DNA of 64,000 nucleotides from an uncultured Agathobacter sp. (GCA_934307695.1 CAKRCS010000003.1:167443-231442); one strand, 5' to 3'. Positions 34,114 through 43,688 are shown, counted from the stretch's first letter. The notes: generated from the sequence alone by a model not told the origin. Made by a program: numbers and translations.

Positions 34114-36453
34114 TTAGCCCGTTGTACGCTCAATATCGATCACGCTGTCGACCTGGCGGATCTTCTCAACAAGGCTGTTCAATTCGCTTCTGCCCTTGGT
34201 GTTGAAGGACACCTCGATCGTAGCGATTCCCTGCTTGCTGGTTCTTGAATTGATTCCATTGATATTGATGTCGCGCTCGGTAAATATTCTTGTAATGTCA
34301 ACCAGAAGTCCGCTTCTGTCATGGCAGAAGATCTTGATCTCGCCGAGGTATTCGCCGAGTGTCTCGTTCTCTGCGCCCGCCTGCCATTCCGCCTCGATCA
34401 GACGCGCTTTTTCCATCTCGGAAAGATTGATGATGTTGATGCAGTCCGTCCGGTGGATGGAAACCCCTCTTCCTCTTGTGACAAAGCCGACGATCTCGTC
34501 TCCCGGAACCGGCCGGCAGCACTTGGAGAAATGTACCGCCACATCATACAGACCTTTTACAACGATTCCGCTCTTGGACTTCTTTGCCGCCTCGGCAGGC
34601 TTTGCCTCTCCGACTGTCGCAAGTACCTCCTCATCGGTAAGCGGGATCACATGATCCTTGCGGTACTCCTCGTACATGCGGTTTACGACCTGGCTCTCCT
34701 TCAAGCCGCCATGCCCGATGGTCGCAAGACAGGAATTCCAGTCATGGAAGCCATATTTGCGGATGATCTTCTCCTGATATTCCGGCTTGTTGAAGTCCGG
34801 AAGGTTCATTCCCTTTGATTTTGCATAGGCAAGCATCAGATCCTTGCCATGCTGGATATTTTCGTCTTTCAGCTCGCTTCTGAACCACTGGTTGATCTTC
34901 GTCTTTGCCTGCGTGCTTTTTACGATGTTTAACCAGTCACGGCTCGGTCCTCTGGAGTTTTGCGAGGTAATGACCTCGATGCGGTCGCCGTTGTGGATCA
35001 CATAGTCGATCGGAACCAGCTTGCCGTTTACCTTCGCCCCGACCATCTTGTTGCCGACCGCCGAATGGATGCTGTATGCAAAGTCGATTGGTGTTGATCC
35101 GTTCGGAAGGTTCTTGACATCTCCGGACGGTGTAAAACAGAACACGTTGTCGGAGAACAGATCCAGATCACTCTTGAGCAGGCTCATGAACTCACGGTTA
35201 TCCGACATATCCTGCTGCCACTCTAAGATCTGGCGCAGCCAGCTTAGCTTCTCCTCCTCGGTCACTGTCGTGTTCGTCGCATTGCCGTTGTTGGTCTCCT
35301 TGTACTTCCAGTGCGCAGCAATACCGTATTCCGCGGTGCGGTGCATCTCATAGGTACGGATCTGGATCTCGAACGGCTGCCCGCTCGGTCCGATCAGTGT
35401 CGTATGAAGTGACTGGTACATATTCGGCTTCGGCATCGCGATATAATCCTTAAAGCGTCCCGGAATCGGTTTGTACTTTTCATGCATGATTCCAAGAACC
35501 GCGTAACAGTCCTTGACCGATTCCACGATAATGCGGATCGCAAACAGATCATAGATCTGATCAATGGTCTTGTTCTGGTTGACCATCTTCTTGTATATAC
35601 TGAAAAAGTGCTTTGCGCGCCCGGAGATATCTGCCTTGATCCCGGCTTCCTCCACCTGCTTGCGCACCTCTTTTACGAGGCTCTGCACATATTCTTCCCT
35701 GACGTCCTTGCGCAGTGCCACCTTCTCGACCAGATCATAGTAGGCTTCCGGCTCAAGGTATTTGAGCGCCAGGTCATCCAGCTCGATCTTGATCTTGCTG
35801 ATACCAAGACGCTGTGCGATCGGGCAGTAAATTTCCTGTGTCTCGCGTGCGATGCGGATCTGTGCCTCTCTGGACTGGTACTTTAAGGTACGCATATTGT
35901 GCAGACGGTCTGCCAGCTTGATCATAATGACGCGGATGTCCTTTGCCATCGCGAGGAACATCTTGCGGAGGTTCTCCGCCTGCATTTCAAGCCTTGCAGC
36001 AGTCTTCTCCTTCGGATCGATGTTGCCGTCGGTCAGATGCAGATGCTGCAGCTTTGTCACACCGTCCACCAGAAGTAAGACCTCTTCCCCGAACTCCGCG
36101 CGCAGCTCCATCTCCGTCATGATCGTGTCTTCGAGCACATCATGGAGCAGGCCTGCTATGATGGTCTCCTTATCCAGCTCCAATTCCGCAAGGATGATCG
36201 CCACGCATAGCGGGTGGATGATATATGCCTCACCGGATTTACGTACCTGTCCCTTGTGTGCGTTGTATGCTGTCGTATACGCCTTCTCAATCAGTGAGAT
36301 ATCCGTAGAGGGATGATACTTGCGTATGCTCGCGATCAGCTCCTCATACAGATCCTCCGGCTTGGAAAACTCTTTCGGTTGTTTTAGATTGCTGTTGCCT
36401 GAGTGAAATTCCTCCTCTAAGCGCTCTAATTCTTCTGACGAAATATCTGCCAT
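34114..36453 (-). CDS. relA: Bifunctional (p)ppGpp synthetase/hydrolase (Rel)
   Basis: 779 residues from ATG 36453, chosen over an upstream GTG that overlaps the AGGTGAG site. Hydrolase HD domain (about 55-200; H104-D105 in GLLHDVLEDT), synthetase domain (about 240-390, RFKDYIAMPKPNMYQSLHT), TGS (about 440-500), a Cys/His region (SKCCRPVPGDEIVGFVTRGRG) and a C-terminal ACT domain (about 700-779). It makes and degrades the stringent-response alarmone and binds ribosomes. Its promoter is nested in the terminator of the preceding gene. Confidence 0.95.
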   Translation of the reverse strand: MADISSEELERLEEEFHSGNSNLKQPKEFSKPEDLYEELIASIRKYHPSTDISLIEKAYTTAYNAHKGQVRKSGEAYIIHPLCVAIILAELELDKETIIAGLLHDVLEDTIMTEMELRAEFGEEVLLLVDGVTKLQHLHLTDGNIDPKEKTAARLEMQAENLRKMFLAMAKDIRVIMIKLADRLHNMRTLKYQSREAQIRIARETQEIYCPIAQRLGISKIKIELDDLALKYLEPEAYYDLVEKVALRKDVREEYVQSLVKEVRKQVEEAGIKADISGRAKHFFSIYKKMVNQNKTIDQIYDLFAIRIIVESVKDCYAVLGIMHEKYKPIPGRFKDYIAMPKPNMYQSLHTTLIGPSGQPFEIQIRTYEMHRTAEYGIAAHWKYKETNNGNATNTTVTEEEKLSWLRQILEWQQDMSDNREFMSLLKSDLDLFSDNVFCFTPSGDVKNLPNGSTPIDFAYSIHSAVGNKMVGAKVNGKLVPIDYVIHNGDRIEVITSQNSRGPSRDWLNIVKSTQAKTKINQWFRSELKDENIQHGKDLMLAYAKSKGMNLPDFNKPEYQEKIIRKYGFHDWNSCLATIGHGGLKESQVVNRMYEEYRKDHVIPLTDEEVLATVGEAKPAEAAKKSKSGIVVKGLYDVAVHFSKCCRPVPGDEIVGFVTRGRGVSIHRTDCINIINLSEMEKARLIEAEWQAGAENETLGEYLGEIKIFCHDRSGLLVDITRIFTERDININGINSRTSKQGIATIEVSFNTKGRSELNSLVEKIRQVDSVIDIERTTG

Positions 36454-36508
36454 ACTTCTCACCTGCCCCTACATGTCTGTGCCACATGCACGATTCTTTC
36501 GTAAAAAA

Positions 36509-36546
36509 TAAAATCCCATATATAATCCCCTATTATATGGGATTTC
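36509..36546 (-). terminator. Terminator of the GNAT gene
   Basis: Hairpin AAATCCCATATA(TA) / TATATGGGATTT around CCCC, with T-rich tail TTTTATTTTTT on the minus strand. Confidence 0.7.
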
Positions 36547-36560
36547 CGCTCTAAAAGCAA
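36532..36560 (-). promoter_or_regulatory. Promoter of relA, inside the upstream terminator
   Basis: TTGCTT (36560-36555, in the last codons of the GNAT gene), 17 bases, TATAAT (36537-36532) on the minus strand. The -10 is part of the first arm of the GNAT terminator, so the relA transcript starts after that arm and does not form the full hairpin. Confidence 0.6.
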
Positions 36561-37423
36561 TATATGTATCGCTCCATTTCCTGCCCATCTTCCGTCATTT
36601 TTTCCAAAAATGTAAATCCGAGCTTCCCTGCAAGTTTCTTAGAAGCGGTATTTTCTGTCTGTATCAGGCAGTTGACCGAAGGAAAATCAAGATTTGTGCG
36701 CGCATATTCCAGAATTGCCCGGCACACCTCCGTTGCATAGCCCTTATGCTGCTCCTCCGGTGCTATAAGGTATCCCATCTCCAGCTCAAGCTGTCCGTGA
36801 TACTCCCTGTGTTCAAGCCCGGCGCGTCCGATCACGCGGCCATCATCGTTCGTGCAGACAAGCCACATGCCATACCCATAGTATCGATACATATTTGCAA
36901 TATATGCACGCTGATAGCGTTCTTCCTCGTCCCGCTCATACAGCCCCTCCATGTATCTGGTCACACCGGGCTTCCCATAGAGCAGGAAAAGATCGTCAAG
37001 ATCCGAAAGCGCCAGCTCCCGCAGATGGCACCGCTTCGTCCGGAGGATCTCCCACGGAAGATCGTGCGCCCGCTCGTAGCATTTTAGCAGGAAATCATAA
37101 TCAACCTCCTCAAAGCCCTCCACCACGATCCACGCACCCGCAAAGAATACCGTATCCTGCGCTCCTGCCGGGACATAGGGAAGTGCCGCTGCATTAAGCC
37201 GGCGCACAAGCTCCCACTCCTGTCTTTTCGTGACGATGACAAGCAGATTTTCCGGGGTGGTATCGCAGTGGGCGCAGATTCCGTCTATGGTCTGTTGGGA
37301 CAGCTCTCCGCTCCATGTGACGCAGCGGATGCCGCGCGCCGCTGCCTCGTTCTTTTCCCACCTATGTAATTGTTCTTCCTTTGCAAGCGCCGCTTCTTCA
37401 TACAGCAGCAGATTCCACTCCAT
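36551..37423 (-). CDS. GNAT acetyltransferase with an N-terminal accessory domain
   Basis: 290 residues. The C-terminal half (about 130-290) is a RimJ/RimL-type GNAT domain: RCHLRELALSDLDDLF, the acetyl-CoA signature in YLIAPEEQHKGYATEVCRAIL and NTASKKLAGKLGF. The N-terminal 125 residues look like a response-regulator-like alpha/beta domain (LLVIVTKRQEWELVRRL) without acidic phosphorylation site. Substrate unknown. Stand-alone gene with its own terminator. Confidence 0.82.
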   Translation of the reverse strand: MEWNLLLYEEAALAKEEQLHRWEKNEAAARGIRCVTWSGELSQQTIDGICAHCDTTPENLLVIVTKRQEWELVRRLNAAALPYVPAGAQDTVFFAGAWIVVEGFEEVDYDFLLKCYERAHDLPWEILRTKRCHLRELALSDLDDLFLLYGKPGVTRYMEGLYERDEEERYQRAYIANMYRYYGYGMWLVCTNDDGRVIGRAGLEHREYHGQLELEMGYLIAPEEQHKGYATEVCRAILEYARTNLDFPSVNCLIQTENTASKKLAGKLGFTFLEKMTEDGQEMERYIYCF

Positions 37424-37491
37424 GTATTCTATTCCCGCTTTCCTTTGCTGTTACAATCTCGTTTTATGCTATATTTCCCATAAAGCCACAA

Positions 37492-37517
37492 AAGAGTTCC
37501 GACGAATCGGAACTCTT
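37492..37517 (-). terminator. Terminator of the cyclophilin gene
   Basis: Perfect 11-base arms AAGAGTTCCGA / TCGGAACTCTT with a 4-base loop, followed by a short T stretch (TTTTG) on the minus strand. Confidence 0.7.
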
Positions 37518-37531
37518 CTTTAAGCATCTGT

Positions 37532-38053
37532 TTATCTTTTTTCCGGCTCCGGATATTCCACACCGAAGGTCTCAACCGTCACGGTCTTCATGACCTGATC
37601 TGCGAGCGGACGGTCTCTGAAATCCGTCGGCTCCTCAGCGATACGGTTCACAACATCCATGCCCTCTGTGATCCTGCCAAATGCAGCATACTCTCCATCA
37701 AGATGCGGAGCTTCCTTGTGCATGATAAAGAACTGGCTGCCTGCGGAATCCGGGATCATGGTACGCGCCATGGAAAGTACGCCCGGTGTATGCTTTAAGT
37801 CGTTCTTAAAGCCATTGTGGGAAAACTCGCCCTTGATCTCGTAGCCCGGACCGCCTGCGCCTGTTCCCTCCGGATCTCCTCCCTGCAGCATAAAGCCGCG
37901 GATCACGCGGTGGAAGATCACTCCATCGTAAAAGCCCTTGTTGATCAGGCTGATAAAATTGTTGACGGTGTTCGGTGCGATCTCCGGGTAAAGCTCTGCC
38001 TTCATCACATCGCCGTTTTCCATTGTAATTGTAACGATCGGGTTCTGTGCCAT
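37532..38053 (-). CDS. Peptidyl-prolyl cis-trans isomerase, cyclophilin type
   Basis: 173 residues from ATG 38053 (GAGGAAT upstream); an in-frame ATG at 38086 would add 11 residues. Single cyclophilin domain with FHRVIRGFMLQGGDPEGTGAG, the active-site Arg and Phe, and SMARTMIPDSAGSQFFIM. No signal peptide, so cytoplasmic protein folding. Own promoter at 38126-38154 and terminator at 37492-37517. Confidence 0.94.
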   Translation of the reverse strand: MAQNPIVTITMENGDVMKAELYPEIAPNTVNNFISLINKGFYDGVIFHRVIRGFMLQGGDPEGTGAGGPGYEIKGEFSHNGFKNDLKHTPGVLSMARTMIPDSAGSQFFIMHKEAPHLDGEYAAFGRITEGMDVVNRIAEEPTDFRDRPLADQVMKTVTVETFGVEYPEPEKR

Positions 38054-38125
38054 ATTATATTCCTCGTCTTTCTTTCTATTCATCAATGTGCAGCCACACC
38101 CGCCGGTGTGACAGCCTGTACTGCT

Positions 38126-38154
38126 ATTGTATGGGAAACTACTGCATTTGTAAA
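38126..38154 (-). promoter_or_regulatory. Promoter of the cyclophilin gene
   Basis: TTTACA (38154-38149), 17 bases, TACAAT (38131-38126) on the minus strand; the -35 overlaps the last codons of murF. Confidence 0.6.
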
Positions 38155-39584
38155 GCCGAAACCACCTTCGGAAACTCCATAAAGTGTGATGCTTTTATCA
38201 GGATCGTATCTCCCTCTCTCACATAGCCAAGCAGCGCCTGTGTCATTTCCTCTCTGGTCTTGAAATAATATACCTCGCATTCCGGATAAACAGCCTCTGC
38301 CGCCTTCTTATATTCTGCTGCCAGCTCTCCCGCACAAAAAAGCGTATGGATCTTCTGTTCCCCTACGCAGGCTCCCACGCCATAATGCAGTGCGTGCTCG
38401 TCCTCGCCGAGTTCTCCCATGTCACCAAGCACCGCGATGCTCCGTCCCTTTGCGTGTGCAAGCACCTCGATGGATGCCTTCATGGAAACCGGATTTGCAT
38501 TGTAGCAGTCATCAATGATGATCATGCCGTTGTGGCGGATAAAGTTCGTTCTTCCTGCAATGGTCTTTGCCTCCGCGATCCCCTTTGCGATCTGTTCCAG
38601 GGAAAGTCCGAGCGTGATGCCAACAGCCGCCGCTGCAAGTGCATTGTATACATTATGCTCGCCCGGTATGGAAATCTCCGCTGCAAAGCTGCCCGAAGGT
38701 GTGCAGATGGTCGCCTTCATGCCCTCGAAGCCGAGGTTTTCCACATCTTTCGCATACACCTGCGGATCTTTCTCATACGAGCCGGGTTCTGCCTGCTGCA
38801 TCTTCTCCGGGATACCATAGAATACCGGACGCCTGCCGCATACGCTCTGCTGTGTGGAAAGCTTGTCATCATCCCCGTTTAAGATTGCTGTGCCGCCCTC
38901 TCTCATGTGGGCGAAGCACTCTGTTTTTGCTTTTAAAATGCCGTCCCGCGTCTTTAGGTTCTCCAGATGGCACCAGCCGATATTCGTCATGACGCAGATA
39001 TCCGGCTTCGCGATGTCCGCCAGCCGGTCCATCTCTCCGAAATCCGAGATTCCCATCTCAAGGACTGCAACCTGATGCTCCTTGCGGATACGGAAGATCG
39101 TAAGCGGTACTCCGATCTCATTGTTGAAGTTGCCGTCTGTCTTGAGCACCGAATACTTCTGTGACAGCACGGATGCGATCATCTCCTTCGTGCTGGTCTT
39201 GCCAACGCTTCCGATCACACCAACCACCGGAATGTCAAGCGCACTGCGGTAAAATGCAGCGATCTTTTTTATTGCTTCCAGCGTGGAAGGCACCTGTATA
39301 TAGGCACAGCCGTCCATCTGCGGTGCATCCTCGCAGAGCACCGCCATAGCCCCCTGCTCAAATACTGCCGGAATAAAACGGTGTCCATCCACACGCTCAC
39401 CCTTGATCGCCACAAACAGGCTGCCCTCTCCTGCCTGCCGGCTGTCCGTAACGATTCCGGTCACTTCCCGCTGTAAAAGCTCCGCTGCGCCATGATACAC
39501 GCCCCCACATGCGCGGGCGATATTTTCAAGCGTCATATATGGCATCGTTTCCTTTTGCGGTGTACTATGTGTATTCTGCTCCAT
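38139..39584 (-). CDS. murF: UDP-MurNAc-tripeptide--D-Ala-D-Ala ligase
   Basis: 481 residues. Mur ligase family: N-terminal substrate domain (about 15-100), ATP site GVIGSVGKTSTKEM, central NNEIGVPLTIFRI and C-terminal domain with DDCYNANPVSMKAS. It adds D-Ala-D-Ala to the peptidoglycan precursor. It starts 10 bases after ddl, which makes that dipeptide, so the pair forms a functional operon. Confidence 0.95.
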   Translation of the reverse strand: MEQNTHSTPQKETMPYMTLENIARACGGVYHGAAELLQREVTGIVTDSRQAGEGSLFVAIKGERVDGHRFIPAVFEQGAMAVLCEDAPQMDGCAYIQVPSTLEAIKKIAAFYRSALDIPVVGVIGSVGKTSTKEMIASVLSQKYSVLKTDGNFNNEIGVPLTIFRIRKEHQVAVLEMGISDFGEMDRLADIAKPDICVMTNIGWCHLENLKTRDGILKAKTECFAHMREGGTAILNGDDDKLSTQQSVCGRRPVFYGIPEKMQQAEPGSYEKDPQVYAKDVENLGFEGMKATICTPSGSFAAEISIPGEHNVYNALAAAAVGITLGLSLEQIAKGIAEAKTIAGRTNFIRHNGMIIIDDCYNANPVSMKASIEVLAHAKGRSIAVLGDMGELGEDEHALHYGVGACVGEQKIHTLFCAGELAAEYKKAAEAVYPECEVYYFKTREEMTQALLGYVREGDTILIKASHFMEFPKVVSALQMQ

Positions 39585-39594
39585 CCATATACCT

Positions 39595-40647
39595 CTATCT
39601 GTATTTCTTAAGCGAAATCTCGATCAGCTTCTCGCAGAGCTGATTGAAGTTCATTCCGATCACCTGTGCCTCCTGAGGAAGAAGGCTTGTCGGTGTCATG
39701 CCCGGAAGTGTGTTTGTCTCCAGACAATAGATTCCGTTGTTGTCATCCAGCAGGAAATCACATCTGGAGTAGGTGTCAAGTCCGATCACGCGCGCAACCT
39801 CCTCCGCGTAGTGCTGCATACGCGCAGTAACGTCTGCCGGGATGTTCGCCGGACAGGTCTCAACGGCACTTCCCGCCTTGTACTTGTTCTTATAGTCATA
39901 GAAGCCCTCGATCGGTGCGATTTCGATGACCGGAAGTGCTTTTCCTTCCAGCACGCCGACCGAAAATTCCCTGCCCTTTACATACTCCTCGATGATCAGG
40001 TTGTTCTCCCAGCGGAATGCCTCCTCCAATGCCTCGGTAAATTCCTTCGGATCATGCACGATGGTGACACCGATGCTGGAGCCGCCGCAGCAAGGCTTTA
40101 CAACACACGGAAGCTTTAATGGAAGCCTTGTGATGTCATCCTCGCGGTTCTCTCTCGTCATGGAGATTCCCATCGGCGCAGGGATATTGTTTGCCGCAAA
40201 GAACTGCTTTGCCATGCCCTTGTTCATCGCGATGGCACTGCTTAAGTAATCGCTTCCCGTGTAGCGCACTCCGAGCAGGTCGAAGGCTGCCTGCAGCTTG
40301 CCGTTCTCTCCATTCTCCCCGTGAAGTGCCATGAAAACAATGTCTGCCATCTGGCACATGCGGATCACATTCGGTCCAAAGAAGCAGTCTGACTGATCCT
40401 TTCTGGAAGCCTTTACCTTCTTAAGATCCGGTGCGGTCTCCGGAATATTATCTACCTTTATGCTGATCTCCTCTGCTTTATCAAAAATACCGGTCAGGTC
40501 TGTCTCCTCATCCTGGTAGCCCATGAATACATCCAGCAGGATCACCTTGTGTCCGTTCTCCTTTAACGCCTTAGACACCATGCTTCCCGTCTTAAAGGAA
40601 ACATCTCTCTCTGTGCTGAGTCCTCCTGCCAATACTACAATATTCAT
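39595..40647 (-). CDS. ddl: D-alanine--D-alanine ligase
   Basis: 350 residues from ATG 40647 (AGAGGA upstream, core begins MNIVVLAGGLSTERDVS); the frame is open upstream to 40719. ATP-grasp enzyme: HGENGENGKLQAAFDLLG, KPCCGGSSIGV, EEYVKGREFSVGV and ETNTLPGMTPTSLLP. It makes D-Ala-D-Ala for MurF. Upstream promoter at 40688-40716. Confidence 0.95.
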   Translation of the reverse strand: MNIVVLAGGLSTERDVSFKTGSMVSKALKENGHKVILLDVFMGYQDEETDLTGIFDKAEEISIKVDNIPETAPDLKKVKASRKDQSDCFFGPNVIRMCQMADIVFMALHGENGENGKLQAAFDLLGVRYTGSDYLSSAIAMNKGMAKQFFAANNIPAPMGISMTRENREDDITRLPLKLPCVVKPCCGGSSIGVTIVHDPKEFTEALEEAFRWENNLIIEEYVKGREFSVGVLEGKALPVIEIAPIEGFYDYKNKYKAGSAVETCPANIPADVTARMQHYAEEVARVIGLDTYSRCDFLLDDNNGIYCLETNTLPGMTPTSLLPQEAQVIGMNFNQLCEKLIEISLKKYR

Positions 40648-40687
40648 ACTCGTATCCTCTTTTCTTTTTTCCAAATTTACATTATCC

Positions 40688-40716
40688 ATTATACTAAAAC
40701 TTTTCCATATACAAAA
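40688..40716 (-). promoter_or_regulatory. Promoter of ddl-murF
   Basis: TTTTGT (40716-40711), 17 bases, TATAAT (40693-40688) on the minus strand, 41 bases before the ddl start. Confidence 0.55.
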
Positions 40717-40791
40717 CAAGTATTGCCCGTTTTTTACGCATTTTTTGCAAAAGAAAAAGCATTATTTGGAATTTTATAGTCCTATAAAGTT

Positions 40792-40821
40792 AAAAAACGG
40801 TCACAGATGATTCCGTGACCG
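40792..40821 (-). terminator. Terminator of the 93-residue gene
   Basis: Hairpin CGGTCAC / GTGACCG with a 9-base loop and TTTTTT on the minus strand. Between it and the gene, at about 40858-40880, a second GC hairpin (GTGGC/GCCAC) is present. Confidence 0.7.
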
Positions 40822-40911
40822 CATTAACCGGGGTTTCTTTGTTTTCCTTTGTATTTTGTGGCAGTGGCTGGCCACCACCCGTTTCCTTAGGTAGTCTAAC
40901 TTATTCCGGTA

Positions 40912-41193
40912 CTATCTTGTTGCCCGTCTGGCACAACTGAGCGCCTGCGCCATGCGGGTAAATACAACTCTGCCGATGTAGTCCTTGCTGCCAAGGCTTC
41001 CACCGTATGAATAGATCTTCTCTTCGAGCATATCCAGATCCTTCCAGTCCGCTAACATCGCGATCTCCCATAAAAGAGACAGCCGCTCCTGCGGGATCTG
41101 GCTAGTCAGATGTGCAAAAACCAATTCCAATTCCCCATTTGCGATAAGTTCGCTTATCGCCTCTTTGACATTTTCTTTTTTAGTATTTGCCAT
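40912..41193 (-). CDS. Small helical protein, unknown
   Basis: 93 residues, predicted all-helical from composition, no signal or membrane segment. Sequence MANTKKENVKEAISELIANG at the start and a basic C-terminus (SCARRATR). Family not recognised. It has its own terminator and an AAGGAG-like site before the ATG, which support a real gene. Confidence 0.65.
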   Translation of the reverse strand: MANTKKENVKEAISELIANGELELVFAHLTSQIPQERLSLLWEIAMLADWKDLDMLEEKIYSYGGSLGSKDYIGRVVFTRMAQALSCARRATR

Positions 41194-41315
41194 TTCTCCT
41201 TCTTTTCATAAAAACCCTCGGTAGCAAAAGCCCCATTTTCTTTTGCTTTCTCAAGTATACGTCTATGGTTTTAGGCTAACAAGACGCGATTCGCGTTTGT
41301 TCCGGCAGATACTTC

Positions 41316-42581
41316 CTAGTTGGAAGGGGTGGCTGTGACCTCCGGATCTGTTGGCTTTCTGACGATAAGTGCATCCGGCATATAGCGTCCGTTTCCGGCT
41401 TTGCTGGAGGACTTTGTGATCTGTTCTCCCTTGTACCACATAACTGCGGAGCTTCCGCCGTCCATGTTCGCGCCCTGATATGCGCCGTAGCGGAGCATGA
41501 TATCCGCACATTCCGCAACGGTACAGCCAAGGCTGTAACCCACCTGCCGGCCATCCACGATCAGCATTAAGAAGTCGCCGTTCTCCGTCTGACCGATGGT
41601 GGTACGCGGCTGAATTCCCATGCCGAAGCTTCCGCTGATGGAAATCTCCCCATTTACGATAAGTGCCGGGAAAAACTCGACCGCCCAGCGGTACTCCGTA
41701 ATATCTTCCTCATAGTAGTTGGAGATGTAAAGCCGGTCGTCTGTCTTAAAGCCGAACATCTTCCAGGTATCGCCCTTTGGCTTTCCGTATTCTACACCAT
41801 CCAGAACCAGACAGCCCTTGATCTCGCCTCCGGCACCATGTCCCTCCGGGTCTTTAAAGCCGCTCGCATTTATGACCAGCAGTGCGTCCGTGCGCTCGCC
41901 GTAGGATTCCGCAAGCTCTCCGAAATCTCCAAGTGACTTGGACTGGACCAGATCGACCTGCGCAGGATTCTTGACGATTGCCATTTTCCCAACGTAGCCA
42001 TCCCCGCTGACACCGACGATCAGCAGATTGTTTGCGACATCCGCGACAAGAAGCTTATCGCCCTTTGATGTCTGAAGTCCCAGCGTGTTATCCATATCCT
42101 CGATCAGAAGCGAATCATAGCCATTCTCCGTCAGGTACGGACGCGCATCCAGATACGCATGTACCGACTCGGAATCCAGCTCCCAATACTCCTCGAAAAA
42201 GGTATCGTGGCTGTCCGGCTCCTCATTGGTATTGCCACTGATATCCGCCCAGTCACTGTTTAGATCTTCCTGTTGTTCCAGATCCGCCATCTTCTGTGCC
42301 ACAACCTGATCCACAACGCTCTTCGGGAAAAAAGCCTCCGCAAGCCATTGATGGCTGTGCGTACTCATGGCAGTTTCAATATATAGCGTTCTCCATTTTG
42401 CAATGAAAGGAATACTTGAAAATGCGACAATCAGATAAAGGATCGCGACGATCGCTCCGGCTGATACAGATCGGAGCAATGGTTTTCTCCATTTCCGATA
42501 CCACCTCCTGAAGCCTTTCTTTTTCCTGCAAGGCGGGTTCCCGGTGTTTATCTTATTATTCTCGTTTGTTTCTCCACTCAT
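41316..42581 (-). CDS. Membrane-anchored phosphodiester glycosidase (NAGPA domain)
   Basis: 421 residues from ATG 42581 (GGGAG upstream); the in-frame start at 42614 is less likely. A basic N-terminus and one membrane helix (about 38-62) anchor it; the outer part holds a phosphodiester glycosidase domain (PF09992) from about 210 to 410, with RTTIGQTENGDFLMLIVDGR and GANMDGGSSAVMW. The family removes sugar residues from phosphodiester links in envelope polymers. It precedes none of its likely substrates' genes here; the next gene upstream is a CE2-like esterase, 42 bases away. Confidence 0.87.
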   Translation of the reverse strand: MSGETNENNKINTGNPPCRKKKGFRRWYRKWRKPLLRSVSAGAIVAILYLIVAFSSIPFIAKWRTLYIETAMSTHSHQWLAEAFFPKSVVDQVVAQKMADLEQQEDLNSDWADISGNTNEEPDSHDTFFEEYWELDSESVHAYLDARPYLTENGYDSLLIEDMDNTLGLQTSKGDKLLVADVANNLLIVGVSGDGYVGKMAIVKNPAQVDLVQSKSLGDFGELAESYGERTDALLVINASGFKDPEGHGAGGEIKGCLVLDGVEYGKPKGDTWKMFGFKTDDRLYISNYYEEDITEYRWAVEFFPALIVNGEISISGSFGMGIQPRTTIGQTENGDFLMLIVDGRQVGYSLGCTVAECADIMLRYGAYQGANMDGGSSAVMWYKGEQITKSSSKAGNGRYMPDALIVRKPTDPEVTATPSN

Positions 42582-42623
42582 TATACTACTCCCAAGTGTT
42601 CTATATTCGTACAAGCCTGCGCC

Positions 42624-43688
42624 CTATTTTGCGCACACATTCTCCTCTATGAATGCGCACAAACGCTTCGCAAGCTTTTCATGCGTGACCGCACTCGGAT
42701 GGCTGTCTGTTCCCATACCATCCCTCTCATCCTGAAGCGGCGTATCCAGAAAATAGATATCCGCATCGCCTTCTGCCCGAAGCTCCTCCACCGTCTCACC
42801 GAGCGTCTTATTCAGCCGCTGATCCATAATCCCGAGCATACATACGATCGGCGTATGCGGGTCGGTCTTGCGCAGGGTATGCACAAAATCTATATATCCT
42901 TTGCGGTACATCTCGTTGCGCTCCGGGATCTCGCGCGCATAGCTGCAATCGTTTGTTCCAAGATGGATCACAAGGATATCCGGGCGTTTTGCCGGGTTCC
43001 ACAGCGTAAAATCTGCGGTCTTTCCCAGTCTGGTCTCAAGCTCCAGATCCGCATACGGATAGAGCTGCGGCATAAGCGGTTTCTCCAGTCGCGGTTCATT
43101 CACCGTCTCCTCCACATAATGGGATATGATGCCGTTGCCGCTCCAGCTTACCAGCTCAAAATCCGTTCCCATTGCTCTAGCCGTCAGGCAGGCATACGCA
43201 TTCCACGGATTCTCCTGTGTCGTTGTAAAAACGTCCTTGTCCAGAACGCCCTCGATCCCATAGCCACAGGTGATGGAATCTCCGATAAATCCGATCAGCC
43301 GGTCAGCAGCCTTCGGGCATGGAAGGAGCCTGCCGTCCTCCACCTCGATGTCTGCGATCGCCACCATGCCAAACGCATTTTCCGAATACTTCATGATGCG
43401 CACAGCAGCCGCCACCGGTGTCTCTGAGTTAAAAATCTCATACTTGTGAAGCCCTTTTGCCAGCGGGAAACGGCGGGCCGGAACGTCTGCTCCGTCTATG
43501 AATACCGCCACCCATGCCTTTAAGGTCTCATCCTCTGCGAAATCATCGGACGCGATCTGCGCAGTCACCTTCGTGCCGCAGAATGCAAACTCCACATAAG
43601 AAGCAGAAAACGCCAGACAAAGTCTGCCTTCCTGCCATGTGTACCGTCCGCCGATCCGATAATTCTTCTCATCTGCCAAAACATTCAT
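42624..43688 (-). CDS. SGNH esterase, carbohydrate esterase family 2-like
   Basis: 354 residues. An N-terminal beta-jelly-roll part (about 1-120) precedes an SGNH hydrolase domain: block I GFIGDSITCGYGIEG (nucleophile Ser), the GNG block in LVSWSGNGI, HLGTNDCSY (Asn) and the C-terminal GTDSHPS (catalytic His). This two-part build is that of CE2 acetylesterases that deacetylate plant polysaccharides. No signal peptide, so it would act on imported oligosaccharides. Directly followed by the phosphodiester glycosidase. Confidence 0.85.
   Translation of the reverse strand: MNVLADEKNYRIGGRYTWQEGRLCLAFSASYVEFAFCGTKVTAQIASDDFAEDETLKAWVAVFIDGADVPARRFPLAKGLHKYEIFNSETPVAAAVRIMKYSENAFGMVAIADIEVEDGRLLPCPKAADRLIGFIGDSITCGYGIEGVLDKDVFTTTQENPWNAYACLTARAMGTDFELVSWSGNGIISHYVEETVNEPRLEKPLMPQLYPYADLELETRLGKTADFTLWNPAKRPDILVIHLGTNDCSYAREIPERNEMYRKGYIDFVHTLRKTDPHTPIVCMLGIMDQRLNKTLGETVEELRAEGDADIYFLDTPLQDERDGMGTDSHPSAVTHEKLAKRLCAFIEENVCAK

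Noticed and set aside
42681..43427. 248-codon plus-strand open frame
   Set aside because: Opposite the CE2-like esterase with all SGNH blocks intact; shadow frame.
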